Assembly: GCA_030770535.1 (NCBI GenBank)
Contig: JASVEC010000027.1
Location: 248,001-312,000 of the forward strand
From: Batkoa obscura
Lineage: Eukaryota; Entomophthoromycota; Entomophthoromycetes; Entomophthorales; Batkoaceae
Reading direction: 5' to 3'
Length of the DNA stretch: 64,000 nt
This document shows positions 33,764-45,570 of this stretch, one piece after another. The notes below the pieces were generated by a model. It was not told the origin of the DNA. It did no database searches and worked only from the letters and a program-made list of their open reading frames with translations. Both the position numbers and the translations under genes were made by a program. Every line of letters starts with the position of its first letter. The first letter of the stretch is position 1.

Positions 33764-35520
33764 TTAAAATATAGATATAAACGGAATCATTGTAAATGCA
33801 ACGAATATTACCTTCATCTGCATTACATATAAAAAGACATAAAGGACTGAGAGAATAATAAATAAAGTGTTAAAGTTCATACCACCATCACTTTTAACTC
33901 CATTAGAACTACCTTTCTTATTTACATCGGTACGCTTAAAACTCTTTCTATGATCATTTTTGTTATCATTAAAATGAATATTATTAACACTCTCATTTCT
34001 AAGTTTGGTATTATTAGTAATAAAATTTAGCTTGGTATCCATGCTATAGTTACCTAGTGTATTTCTGAAAGCTTTAAACTTATCTTTATATCCCAAAACT
34101 GGTGCATAATTAAATGATGAACTTTGTTCATTTTCAAGATTAATATTAACAGGGGGTATAATCCAATTTACCGCCCATAGTATAGCTATATACTAAATTT
34201 ATGTAAGTTTCAAGCCCATCAATATACCCTAAAGTTGGTATATGAGTAGATACTAATATTTTTTTATTCCTTCCAAATTTATACTATTTTCTCGCATCTT
34301 GCTTAGAAAAATGATTATTTACTTCATTATAATCCAAAGTTAAATTGGAGTTCGCTTGATTTTGTTGATATTGGCCCTGACTGTTTTTACTCTTTTCTTT
34401 CCTTCTTTAGCTTTAGTTTTAGTTTTAGTTTTTTTACTACTTTTATATTTTTAATTCCTGTTTACTTTATTATTTTTTTATCTCAAATGATTGAAAATTG
34501 TAATCAAATTCATTGACACTATCGATGTAGTTATCAATATCGTTCTTAAAAGTGCCAGAATCATAACCATTATTATAGCTAACAGTGCCCTTAGCATAAT
34601 TATTAGAGTCAGTATCACATTCGTAGTGGGTATTTGTATGAAAAACTCTGTGACTATAATAATCGGAGGCCGTGCCATATCCGCTTAATTCATCCGTAAA
34701 ATCGTCTGCTTGCTTTGAAGTTAAAATATCCTATTTTGATTTTAAAACAGGGCTACGTATATATAATTTACTTTTTTTATCATATACAAAAAGACAGATT
34801 AAATCATTGTCTTCTATTTCATTGTTAGAGTTCATTTTTTGCTTAACATTACCTGACATTAAAGACTTGCCATATTTTTCCTTATTTTGATTAAACTTCT
34901 TTTTGGGTTTAGTAGCGGTATCATTATTTTAATCCTTATTATAATTTCAATATCTATTGCTATCCTTGTTATAGCTGTTACTATCAGCTCTATGATCTTG
35001 CTGAGCAGTATTTGGACAAGCTGAGTTTTCTACTACTTTATTGGAATTCAATAAACTATTTTCTTTCTTAGATTGTATACCTATACGATTTTGACATATT
35101 TAAAGCTAAGCTAATAACATAATAAAAACAGATGGATTGCTATATTTACTACTCTTATTTTTTTGTTACATTTGATCTTTCTATTATCCTTGGTCACGTT
35201 TGAACTTTTGTCTTCTTTAACTTCAACCTTTTGTTTTGGATTATTTTCCTCCTCATCTACTTCAAACAAAGTAAAATTATATTGTCATAATGGTTATCAG
35301 CCCACTGCTTGGTCAATTCATTTTTATTTCGATGACTTACTGATGATGCTCCATATATTATTAATAAGCTTAATAAATGGAAATTTATTATAGTAGGCTC
35401 TTATAATTTTTTTTTCCATTCATTAATCAACCACTTAAACTTATTCCTTTGTTAGGATAGGGTTTTTTTTAGCTCCTTTGGAACCCGGTAAAGCCTCTTT
35501 AATCGTTTTTTAATGCTTAA
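33764..35520 (-). pseudogene. Asn/Asp-rich membrane-anchored protein, decaying
   Basis: A long minus-strand coding trace in several frames. From the 5' side: KKRLKRLYRVPKELKK, NKNELTKQWADNHYDN, TLFEVDEEENNPKQKVEVKE, then a long polar stretch (TATKPKKKFNQNKEKYGKSL, TSKQADDFTDELSGYGTASD, GTFKNDIDNYIDSVNEFDYN). It ends with an open 110-codon segment (33764-34096) finishing in a hydrophobic hairpin, FIILSVLYVFLYVM and VIFVAFTMIPFI. TGA, TAA and TAG codons interrupt the polar region around 34735-34955 without splice signals that would remove them, and frames shift near 35260. It looks like a former gene for a polar protein with a C-terminal membrane anchor. No family recognised. Confidence 0.45.
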
Positions 35521-36054
35521 TCAGTTTCAGTACAAGAAAATTCTTTTTTAAATGCAATATTATTTTACAAAAGGCATTTAAACTAAATATGATAATTGAA
35601 TAATCATAATTTACATAATATTAATATCTGAGTCTTAAAATCCGATCACACAAATTAAAGTGATAAGTTTATTTATTATTCTTCAATAATTGATTATAAC
35701 TTCAAATTACTTATGGTTAATTTTAAATTTCATTAAACAACTTCATATAATCAAAGACTAATAATAAAATAATATATCTAAGCATAAAAGTTATATTTAT
35801 TTAGCACACATTTAAAATAAAACAAGAATATAAAACACTAAAATCTCTCAGTCAAATCAAATTTTTATAAGAATTGTAAGCAAAGACAAAAAAGAGATCA
35901 TTAAAATAGGAGCAAAGGAGTGTCAATATGAATAGAACCAAGATTTGTATTCATATGCATTAAAAATAATATAATACATTGCATTATGTATAAGAGTTAG
36001 CAAATGATTAATAAATTAATCAGTAAATAATAATAATAATAATAGAACAGGTAC
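35521..36054. other. AT-rich intergenic region
   Basis: About 530 bp between the decayed gene and the 3' end of the Opi1 gene, with an (AAT)n run near 36027-36042. Nothing else seen. Confidence 0.5.
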
Positions 36055-37759
36055 TTATTCAATATCTGGTAAACTTTCATGTCTAGCATGTTCCTCTATT
36101 TCTATATTATTATAGCCATTGCATTGATGATCATTATTTGAGTATGAGTTTGATGATCCGAAATTTTGATTTGGTCGAGAGATAGGTGGTGGTAATAAAG
36201 AAAATTGTGGCATAGGTGCATTTTCTGGGAAATAACTGGTATGGTTAGGTGATCTCCCAACCGCTCTAAGCCATCCTTCTGCTCTTTCGACAGATTCCTT
36301 GAATATACCACCAACATTATGTAGCATGTTCATGGATTCAGTTGCTAAAGTAAGGACTCGGTTTGTTTGCTCGGTAGGGGTGAGAAGCGATGGTGAATTT
36401 TGACAAGACGAGTTTGGTGTAAGAAGTGGGGACGAGCATGGGGTGGAAATATCACTTTCTAAATACGGCATATTAAGCGATGCCCATCTTCCAGGTAAAT
36501 TAAGAATAAAATTGCGTACACTATTTCGTGCATCTCCAGGTAAACAAGAGCCAGCATAACGGCCAACTACATCAATGACTTTACGTAGAGTTGCTACTAC
36601 TTCTTTCTTGATGTTTGATAAAAACGCCGCAGTTGATGCTCGAGTAGATAATGCAGTTGAATTAGAAGGGGTAGCAAGCGAAACAAGATAGTTTCTTAAA
36701 AGTTGAATTTGCTGTTCAATATGTGCAGATGCATACTAAAAAAATTAGATGAATTAAAATTATGGATAAAGTATTCTTACAGCAAGCCATTGTTGGCAGT
36801 ACCTAAGGCATTTCATACTTTCTTCTGAAACCAATGCAACACCAGCACTAGCTGTAACACCAGCTTCTAAAACAACTTGTTGCCAACGGCTACGAGGTGC
36901 TGGTTTAGCGACTTCGCTGGTTTGAGGCGTATATGAAGGTTGGCCTAAATTCGCAAAATTAGATCGAGTTTTTAAATTTTTAATAAAATTACAAGCTGGT
37001 CCTCCTCCACTGAGTTCCATCACTCTACGATTGCGTAGCTCACTTCCATCTTCAAACTTAGGGTAAGGTTGATGTACAGATGAATGGACAGGATAATGAC
37101 CATCTTGCTGGTTATGTTCGTTTAACTGTGGTTGAGTTGAACTATCCATAAATGAGGAATAATGTCTTTCCAACTAAAAACGTTAAAAAAATGCTTTACT
37201 AAATGCAATATGGTTTACTTTATCAAGTTGACGACAAGCAAAGTCATCCAATTGACCAAGTTGTGGCTCAAGCTTATTTATAACAGGCATACAAATAGAT
37301 TTTACTGAGCTTTCTACCGTTTCTGCACCATACTAAAAACGCAGTTTTAATATTTATTCTTTGATTTATCGTGTTCTATGTTTATAAATTAAGTTTAATA
37401 TGAATTGAATTTACTTTGACAACAAATGAATTGGCTTTAGTGCTTTCATAAGCCCTTAGCGCTGAGTTTACTAACGGTAAATTCGACACACGATTTAAAA
37501 AATGATCGTTTTGGTGTATTTCATTGCTCGAGTCTAAGATAAAAGAGTCAATATGTATTTTTATGAATTTGATTGAGTATATCATATTAATAGTGCAAAC
37601 ATTAACAAACTAGAATAGTAACTTCGATCACTTACGACTATTATTTAAATCATTGGAATTCCTTAAACTATCCAAAGCTTCAGCAGCGATCTCCTCATCG
37701 CGTTGATTGCTTGGCTCCGGTTTTGGATTGCATAAGTTGTTGATTGAAATTCTTTGCAT
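36055..37759 (-). CDS. OPI1: Opi1-family transcriptional regulator
   Basis: Five exons on the minus strand (37759-37636, 37533-37415, 37332-37219, 37173-36781, 36735-36055) sum to 1431 nt, giving 476 residues. The N-terminus has the Opi1 signature: EEIAAEALDSLR, then RVSNLPLVNSALRAYESTKA, then YGAETVESSVKSI and LGQLDDFACRQLDK. The C-terminus has RKVIDVVGRYAGSCLPGDAR and NFILNLPGRWASLN, both hallmarks of the Opi1 family. In yeast Opi1 is the phosphatidic-acid-sensing repressor of inositol- and choline-responsive phospholipid genes, held at the ER by Scs2. I infer a related lipid-gene regulator here; no FFAT motif was confirmed. Between the conserved ends lies a Pro/Gln/His-rich linker. All introns are short with TAG acceptors. 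Confidence 0.92.
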
Positions 37760-39039
37760 TTTAACCTTTTATGGACTATATATACAATAATGCACTTCTC
37801 TTGAAATAATTAAAAGGTTAAAGGGCGTTGATATTTTTTTTGAAAATAAAAGCTAATTTCAGGTCCAATTTTAACTAATTATTCAATCATTTTGCTCTTT
37901 GTGCCTGATTAAATAACTTCTCCCTTTCTTACTAGTTGTTTCTTTAACTTTTACCTTTTTACTTCCCAATCATTTAACTCAAAATTAAAACATGCATCGA
38001 ATCATTAATTGACTATTTTTATTAATCTGGATTTCGTGTATTTAATTCGTTAGAATCTAAAACCTACTTTTACCTAATCTTGCATTAAGAATTTTATATT
38101 CCCCATCCCCTAACTTTTTTATATTTGTGTCATTTAAATAAAATCCCGTGATGATTAGAAATAAGCATTGACTTAGACCGAGTTACGATATTAGCATATT
38201 AATAAACTTTGTTATGTTAGGTTATTCTATGTTTATTCAAGATATATTGGTATTATTTTAATGATGATATTGAAAAGCAATCCACCCCTCATTCTACCGA
38301 AAGGAGCTTCAATCCCAGTTCTGAGCATATGAAAATAACACATAAAATCTTCCTTAACTTTCGATATGAAAATTAGTTTCATTACTAAGGTTAATGATTT
38401 AAAGCCTTCTTAATAGAACCTTGTGTTGTAATTACAATTAATAGTAGAGCTACTAAGGATTACAATCTTTGCTAAAGCTAAGGTGCGGTTAAGGCCTAAT
38501 TAGGCTGTTCTTATGACGTTGGTATTAAAGATAGAGATTTTGAGTAAATAGGCAATGTTTTTAAAAAAATGATAATATATATCATATATTAAAAACATTT
38601 ACATATAAATAATTTAAAATGCATATTATAAAAAATATGGAGTTAAAGTACTATCTTTATTGTTATCACCCTGAGTTAATCTCCGATATTCTAAGAATTT
38701 TCTATCTGACTATTTTTTTATAAAAGAAATATAATAAACCACTATTCTGTTTCTTCACTTAACCTCGATATACGACAATAAATATTTTATTATGATGTTA
38801 TAAAATTGAGTTTAAAATTAAAAACCATTATTTTAAACATTCAATTAAATTATTTCAAAATCAATATTAAATGTGCCACTCAATTTTCAGTTGAAAAAAA
38901 AATCAAGTTTAAATCGAAATATATTCAATCGAAAATTTTAAAATTTTAATTAAGTGTTTGACAAAAATAAAACAGTAAATCAACTATATATTATGACTAT
39001 GATTACCATTACTATTATATTTCATTTTAACTTCTTCCA
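37760..39039. other. Intergenic region upstream of divergent genes
   Basis: About 1.3 kb between the divergent Opi1 and secreted-protein starts. It holds both promoters. A short perfect-looking inverted stretch, atgataatatatatcatat-type, lies near 38568-38590. No gene seen. Confidence 0.5.
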
Positions 39040-39669
39040 ATGTTTTTATCTATTCCGTTAATACTACTATATCTAAGGCTTATCACAGCTAAATTTCAAA
39101 TCAAGGGTTTAGATTATGAGAATCCCGAGGCCCCTATAAGGCATAAATTTATAGAAACGAATGGCAATGGATTAATAGCGAAAAACGATACAAGTCCATG
39201 GCCAACTGGGCGTCATTTTTTTACAAGCCATAAAGAAAATTTTGAACTAATTAACAACAGCGAAAAGAATATCACCACTTTATTAGTAACGTTAAACATC
39301 CCAACTCCAGTGAACCCAAATATGATGCGTCAAGTGAAATTCACTGGCCCAAGCCAACAATTTTCTTTACTAATGTTTAATGGATTAGGTGAAATGATTA
39401 CATATGTAGTTATGGTAACCGATGATTTTATTATTGAGGATTACGATGCGATTAATCATAAGGATCCTTTATATTCAATCACTGGACCTTCTAATGCTTT
39501 TGATGAGGTTCAAAATACTGACGGTTCTCTAACCCTTAAAGTTAACTCCCCTCATTCGCCTAAGCCTATGGTTTCTTATCTTTCTATTATTTTGGAAAAA
39601 AATGATTTTAAAAGGGAAATTAATAAGCCTTCAACGATAACTTACTATATCTTATTTTTTACCTCCTGA
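39040..39669 (+). CDS. Secreted protein of unknown family
   Basis: Single exon, 209 residues. Hydrophobic signal peptide MFLSIPLILLYLRLITA, then a mature chain beginning KFQIKGLDYENPEAPIRHKF. There is no Cys at all. Several NxS/T sites (NDT, NNS, NIT) would allow N-glycosylation. The C-terminus ends in a hydrophobic stretch (TITYYILFFTS), possibly a weak membrane-attachment signal. Mixed hydrophobic/polar periodicity suggests a beta-rich fold. I do not recognise it; export is the only inference I would make. Confidence 0.65.
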   Translation: MFLSIPLILLYLRLITAKFQIKGLDYENPEAPIRHKFIETNGNGLIAKNDTSPWPTGRHFFTSHKENFELINNSEKNITTLLVTLNIPTPVNPNMMRQVKFTGPSQQFSLLMFNGLGEMITYVVMVTDDFIIEDYDAINHKDPLYSITGPSNAFDEVQNTDGSLTLKVNSPHSPKPMVSYLSIILEKNDFKREINKPSTITYYILFFTS

Positions 39670-40094
39670 AATAAAATTAATTTAATAGATATTTTAATAA
39701 AAATATTATATATAGGTATGAAATACATCAAATTGTAATAGCGTTAGGACATTAAACATTCTACAATCTAATAGTATTGATGTCTTATAACTAAAAACAA
39801 TACTTTGACATTTATCGAATAATAGTAAAATAAGCTTTATAAAATAGTTAAAGCTTTATAAACAAAAGATAAAAACTTTGTAAATCTATAAACTTAACTC
39901 TATAAGCTTTAAGGTTATGACACCATACTCTACAAGATCTCAGCACTTTTATGACCGCCTTTTTAGCACCGCCTCTTTACTTTTATTATTTCTAATATTA
40001 AAATTAAAGTTCATAGTTAATCAAGATAAAACTAAAAATAACTACTAATTTTAAGGTTATAATACAGGACCATATTTATATAAGAAAATAAATA

Positions 40095-40922
40095 TTAATG
40101 AAAAGCAAAGGTACCAAATTTTGGCAGAGTAACTGGAAAATAAGTTGAAATTCGATCATAATAAATTTCTTGGTCTGTTTTTAAATAAGTACAAAATATT
40201 ACTCTCTTAATACTAGTTTCTGGGTGAGTTCTTAACCAAGAAGAAACCGAATTCAAAGCTATATTGGCTGCGGATAAATTAGGAAATCGATTGATGCCTG
40301 TAGATATACATGGAAAAGCAATTGAGCTTATTGGGGGGTCCAAGCTAGAAGCAAGTTCCAAGCTTTTAACATAACAAGATTTCAACTTATCGTTAATTTG
40401 GTATGCTGGACCAACGGTGTGTATGACATGCTTTGCCGGTAATCTATACCCTTTGGTAATGCAAACTTCTCCAACTCCACAACCCCCAATCAATTTACAT
40501 TCAGCAACAAATTCTGGTCCTCCAGCATCAACGATGGCCTTAGTGACACCATAGCCGTGTAATATCTTAAAAGTGGTTGCGTTTACAATAACATCCACGT
40601 TTAATTTTGTTATATCTCCTTTCCATATTGATACTTTAGAATTAATATAAAAATCTGGCTCATAATTGTGCTTTTTAAAAGGCAATGTGACATTATATAT
40701 TGTGCTACCAGGACCTTGACGGCCTTCAGTAAAAAGCTGGCTCTCATTTAACTCTTCTTCGTCATCCACATCTGAGGAAGAATTACTTGAGCTACTTTCG
40801 TATCCATTACTTGATTGGCTCTTACATTGATTACTATCAAGTTCATTATTTCTAGCTTCGTTATAGACTAAAGAGTCATAACCCCATGTTGGAATTTGAT
40901 TGATACTAAATATTTTTTCCAT
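40095..40922 (-). CDS. Macro-domain protein 2 (paralogue of the 17158 gene)
   Basis: Single exon, 275 residues. The disordered N-terminus (about 90 residues) is Ser- and acidic-rich. It opens MEKIFSINQIPTWGYDSLVY, which resembles the other copy's start (FNEIPNWGNNSL). The macro domain spans about 95-270: KVSIWKGDITKLNVDVIVNA, GYGVTKAIVDAGGPEFVAEC, GGCGVGEVCITKGYRLPAKH, IHTVGP, AFPCISTGINRFPNLSAA. About three residues in five match the paralogue. It shares the same departures from MacroD enzymes (NATT for NAAN, VTKA for VDGA, STGINRFP for STGxxGFP), so these arose before the duplication. It therefore probably binds ADP-ribose-like ligands without the standard hydrolase chemistry. Confidence 0.88.
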   Translation of the reverse strand: MEKIFSINQIPTWGYDSLVYNEARNNELDSNQCKSQSSNGYESSSSNSSSDVDDEEELNESQLFTEGRQGPGSTIYNVTLPFKKHNYEPDFYINSKVSIWKGDITKLNVDVIVNATTFKILHGYGVTKAIVDAGGPEFVAECKLIGGCGVGEVCITKGYRLPAKHVIHTVGPAYQINDKLKSCYVKSLELASSLDPPISSIAFPCISTGINRFPNLSAANIALNSVSSWLRTHPETSIKRVIFCTYLKTDQEIYYDRISTYFPVTLPKFGTFAFH

Positions 40923-42419
40923 TTGAATTAAATTTTAAAAATAAACTGTTTTCATTGTTCTGTATTATTTTAAGCCATTGCGTAGTCTGAATTTTAATTT
41001 GATGATGGTAATTTGTTACTGCCATCCACTTAAATCTTGCCTCATTCCACTATCACTAAAAGGTTGCTACTTTGGAATATATTTTAAAAGTTGTTATACT
41101 CGAGCTCTCGATAACTAAATCCATACCTTAAACTCAATATCCCCCAGTCTAAATCTCCGTATCAAAGTTGCTATTTTTGAATGTAGATTGCTAAAATGAG
41201 AATGTTTTTTTTGGTTTCATTATTTTTCTATCTTTTAGGCGTTATTTAAGTGGAAAAATTGTTAGTAAAATTCTTAAACATAAAAATACATCCCCAAATA
41301 GCCTTTAATTTGAACTTTAAATAAAAAACTGTCCTTGTTTTTAAGCATAATTTGCAATAAATGCACTCTATTTACTCCATATTACTAGAAATAAAGGGTT
41401 CCCTTGGCCAATCCTGCTTTGCACAATAAAAATTGTTAGATTAAATGTTAAAAAATAGCAACACTTAAAGCCCATTTTATTCTAGAATCTTTAAAATAGT
41501 CGCTTATAACAAATAAGTTCCGTTACATAACAATTTGAATTTATGATAATATAATTTTCTTAAATTGCTTAATTGGAATAGCAACCTTATTAATGATAAT
41601 CTAGTTGATCATTTTATATGGCTTTTGTTTTGAATATACACTTTTATCTCAGGATAAATAAATATTCAGTTTATAATAACTTGATTTTGAAGTCCTTTAC
41701 AACAAAAGCTTAACTTTAATGAGTGCCGAATAAAATAACAATACTTTACGATCCAACTCTATTAATAAGTGCATATTAAATGTCTTAAATGTGAGAAAAT
41801 GAATATAATTCTTATATAAATTACAATAAGAATTTTTATATGATAACTTTATTAGATATTCGTTTTATGAAAGGAGATGTAATAAAAAATGTTTATTATT
41901 AAATTTCATGCATTTTATTATTCAGACAATACTTAAAACAATTGTCTGTTAAAATATTACTTCTTTGTTCAGGGTAACACACTACATAATTAACTTTGGT
42001 GTGGTTGTTATATTAGTTTTTTCTTAATAAACTACAATAAACATCAAAAACTTAGAGTGATGAGGTAGAATAAAAGCTTGGCCGCACAAACAATATCATT
42101 TTTATTGTATAAATAAATTATGATTGGTTTGGATTATATAGCATTAACTAAGCATAATTTTAATAAAAACCTGGTTTGGGAAATCACAGGCATGTGACAC
42201 AGCGACTAGTCATTAAATAAACCAATATAAACTTAAATCAAATCACTTAAATTTATTTGCTTCTTTCTTTCTATCGTTATTTACTTTCAGAGCCACTTTT
42301 TCAAATCATATATTTTATAGACTATTAAACATTTTTAACAGAAGTCATCCCGAATATTTTATTAAACAAACCGTTGATATTCTTTAAATCTATTTGTATT
42401 ATTATTGTTATCCTTGACT
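40923..42419. other. Intergenic region with one TIR element
   Basis: About 1.5 kb between divergent genes (macro 2 and the 42420 gene). It contains one inverted 105-bp TIR element and otherwise AT-rich DNA with no frame. Confidence 0.5.
41194..41297 (-). mobile_element. 105-bp TIR element, copy 6 (reverse orientation)
   Basis: Read on the minus strand it begins TTTGGGGATGTATTTTTATG and continues with the usual core (aagaattttactaacaatt, ccacttaaataacgcc, aatgaaacc). The only copy in the window found in the opposite orientation. Confidence 0.88.
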
Positions 42420-43016
42420 ATGAGCTCAGCCATGCCAGTACCACAGCGTTCTAATTCTTATGCAACAGAATCCACTCGTCCTATTAAAGTGTGGTCAGCA
42501 AATCAATCTTTTTGCGAGGAGCCTGAAATGGAAGACATTGTTTCTCCAGAGTTACCTAAGCGTCCTGATTTTAATCGTAGAAAAGTAAGTCCTTAAATTA
42601 TTTTATAAGCTTAGTATTAATATTATTTATAGTCAACAACATTTGCTGTACCAGGCCTCAGCTACGATTACCAAGAAAGCCTATTAAAAGACTTTGATAT
42701 CCCAGAAGCATTTTGGAATAAGTTTATTTCGGCCCTTAACGCAGCATTAAGTGAGATTCCAAAATGGAAAGATCCACAATCTGTTCGGCGCCGTCGTGGA
42801 CTTTCTTTTAGTGAGGGAGACAGAGAAGTAGTCTGTTTTGGATCCCATGAACCTTCTCAGCTTGATCAAGCTGAAAGAGTCATTAAATGGTGGAATGATG
42901 ACTACTTTAACGACAAAGGGTGTCAAGTTAAGCTCGAATTCAAACAACCAGAAGGAGATATTGAAAATGCATTTGGATTTGACGTTAAACCATGCCTTTC
43001 TCTCCTTTCTGTTTAA
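42420..43016 (+). CDS. Conserved-looking hypothetical protein (two exons)
   Basis: Exons 42420-42584 and 42633-43016 (48-nt phase-0 intron) encode about 182 residues. The N-terminus is Ser/Pro-rich and probably flexible (MSSAMPVPQRSNSYATESTR). The second exon looks like one folded domain: VPGLSYDYQESLLKDFDIPE, FWNKFISALNAALSEIPKW, then a charged loop (SVRRRRGLSFSEGDREVVCF) and VIKWWNDDYFNDKGCQVKLE. There is no signal peptide or membrane segment. The balanced codon use and clean splice make it a convincing gene, but I cannot name its family. Confidence 0.72.
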
Positions 43017-44489
43017 ATTTTAAAAATCAACCTTTCACTTGCCTGTTCTAACCTCTGAAGCTTTTATATCTATTTGATTGTCTAACTTTTATAATCCTTA
43101 TTATTGAAACGACATCACTACATTATTTTGTGCTTTGAGTATTCAATAAATTTATATTATTTTAAAGTAATGGGTTAGATTTAAAATACTGACTTTTAGA
43201 CATGAGAATTTATTATTCTTTAGTTATGTATAAATTAGAAGTCACATTTGTGAGATTGTTTTATTATACCTGAAATTAGCATCTTGGAATTAGATTACAA
43301 AATGATCTGAGGTAAAGCTATTTATTATATTCACTGATCTTAATTGTTTAATATAATCAATTAATTGCTCTAATTAGCAACTGATATTTTATAGTTTTGT
43401 GCCATCAATAATACAAATGATATAGCTAAAAAATAATGCGAAAATCAAGGTTCAAAAAATCATAATAGTTGTAGTATCAACAAGATCACTTTGGTTTAAA
43501 AATTATTGTAGATAAGGTAGGTGCTTAGATCTTTTTAGATTTGTTTATTACACCATAATTTAAGGTTTTTTAAGTAGTTAATTATAACGTATTTGTAAAA
43601 AAATTACTCCTTTATTACCCCACTTGTTTGTAAGTATGTGGTTAAATAATAGACATTATAAAATATTAATAAAGATAAAAAGTAGATAGTAGCTATTTTA
43701 AATATCATTTCTTTATTATTGCAATATGGGGCTGAGCTCGTTATTTTTTTTGTCCTTAAAAAATATTGATAGCTTCTTTCTTTTATAACGTCTTTAAGTT
43801 TTAATCATTTTAACTTCAAATAAAATATTTGAATTACTATATGACGATAAAGACAGCTCGATATTATTCAAATACATGTCTGGTTTCAATACTATACTAC
43901 TATTTAATGCTCAAGTCCTTTTTAAAAGCCCTTGTAAAATTTAAAAAAAATACTTTTCACATTAATTTAGATTTACAAGATAAAATCTGGCTATTTTATT
44001 GAAAAAATATTATCCCTTTCAAAAAAAATACATCTATTTTAATTCTTTTTTGTACACTTTAAAGTAAAAGTGAACCTGAAATTTCCCTATTTGTACATAA
44101 AACTACATAAACTTTAAATTAAATGAATAGTTTTTTTTGTAAAGTGAACAATCTTTTTAATAAATTGATTAAAATTTATTTTATAAATGCCAAATTAATA
44201 AGTGAAAATAACATATTTGAGGTTTGTTAAAATTCTGCAATAAATTTAATCATTCTTTTTTATTATCTGATTCCAAATAGCATGTCCTAAAAACCATAGT
44301 AAAAGTTTTATAGTATTATCATAAATATACAAAGCACATTTTATAAATTATATGATAGTTTCTAGATATTTATTTTAACAAAAATATTTATGCTATTAAA
44401 GAATAAAGCTTGAGTTAAATTTCAAATATTCAAACCAAATAAATTTAACTCGAAAAAAAAATGTTTACTTTTTGCAAAACATTCCTAAA
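43017..44489. other. AT-rich intergenic region
   Basis: About 1.5 kb of very AT-rich DNA with no gene, RNA or repeat recognised. Confidence 0.5.
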
Positions 44490-45561
44490 ATGAGTCCAAC
44501 TTCACGTATTATAATAACAGGGGGTTCGCGAGGAATAGGATACAGTATAGCCAAAAAGTTCTACGATGAAGGACATAACTTAGTCTTAATCTCTTCAAGT
44601 GACAAAATTTATGAAGTGTTTAAAGAAAATGATAGAGTATTAAAATATAAAGTAGATGTAACGAGTTATGATGCATTAAATAAATTATTCAAGGTAGCTG
44701 TTGAAAGTTATTAATTTTACCCTTTTTTATATTTTTATTGCTCTGATTAGGACTTATCAAAGTTAAGTGATATTGATTGTTTAATCAATTCTGCAGGTAC
44801 ATTGTTTTTAACAAAAAAGATAATTTTAATTAATTTTAATTAATTTTAATTAATTTTAAGGTATATCCATTAACGGACCATTAAGTATACAAAGTGAAAG
44901 TGCTATATTTAAAGTTTTAAATATTAATCTCATGGGTACAGTATATACTAATAAGTTAACTTCCAAAATGTTTTTAAAGAATAAAAAACAAGGTAAATCA
45001 TAGGCTTAATAGCAAAATATCTAAATGACAGCTTAGGCTCCATTATAAACATAAGTAGCGTGATAGGTCTAATCGGTAATCCAGGGCAATCTGTTTACTC
45101 TGCTAGTAAATCTGGCGTTATAGGTAACACTATTATCTGTTACTTTATACATAATAATTTTTTTTAGGATTGACTAAATCTTTAGCAAAAGAATTGGGTC
45201 CTAGAAACATTCGAGTAAATTGTATTGCTCCTGGTTTTATAAATAGTGATATGACTAAAGGTAAAAACAATTAAATGATAAATAGTGATATTTATTGGCT
45301 TTTAGATTTAAGTCAAGAATTAAAAGCTGATTATCTGAAGCGTATACCATTAAGTAGATTTGGTGAACCTGAAGTAATTTACAAAAAACTAAAAAGCATC
45401 TAAAAAATATTAATTCTTTTAAAAGGAAATAGCTGAAGTTACCTATTTGTTATACAAATCAAAATATATGAATGGAACAGTAACATTTTATTTATTTGAC
45501 TTATTGTTATATTTATATTTAAAAATAGGTTTTAACAGTAGATGGAGGTTTATCATGCTAG
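44490..45561 (+). CDS. 3-oxoacyl-ACP reductase-like SDR (CBR4/FabG type)
   Basis: Eight exons (44490-44693, 44751-44796, 44861-44992, 45037-45123, 45168-45260, 45306-45373, 45426-45479, 45529-45561) sum to 717 nt, giving 238 residues, a normal short-chain reductase size. Cofactor motif [15 protein letters not shown] at the N-terminus, CLINSAG, then the catalytic Ser in [15 protein letters not shown] and Tyr/Lys in VYSASKSG. Next come [33 protein letters not shown] and LTVDGGLSC. The order and motifs match human CBR4 and bacterial FabG, which reduce 3-ketoacyl-ACP in (mitochondrial) type II fatty-acid synthesis. No strong presequence is seen from this ATG. The third exon is preceded by an intron made partly of a ttaattttaa tandem repeat. 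Confidence 0.88.
44823..44860. repeat. Tandem repeat inside an SDR intron
   Basis: About four head-to-tail copies of a 10-bp TAATTTTAAT unit form the 3' half of the second intron, ending directly in the AAG acceptor. Confidence 0.85.
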
Positions 45562-45570
45562 ATCTTTTTT

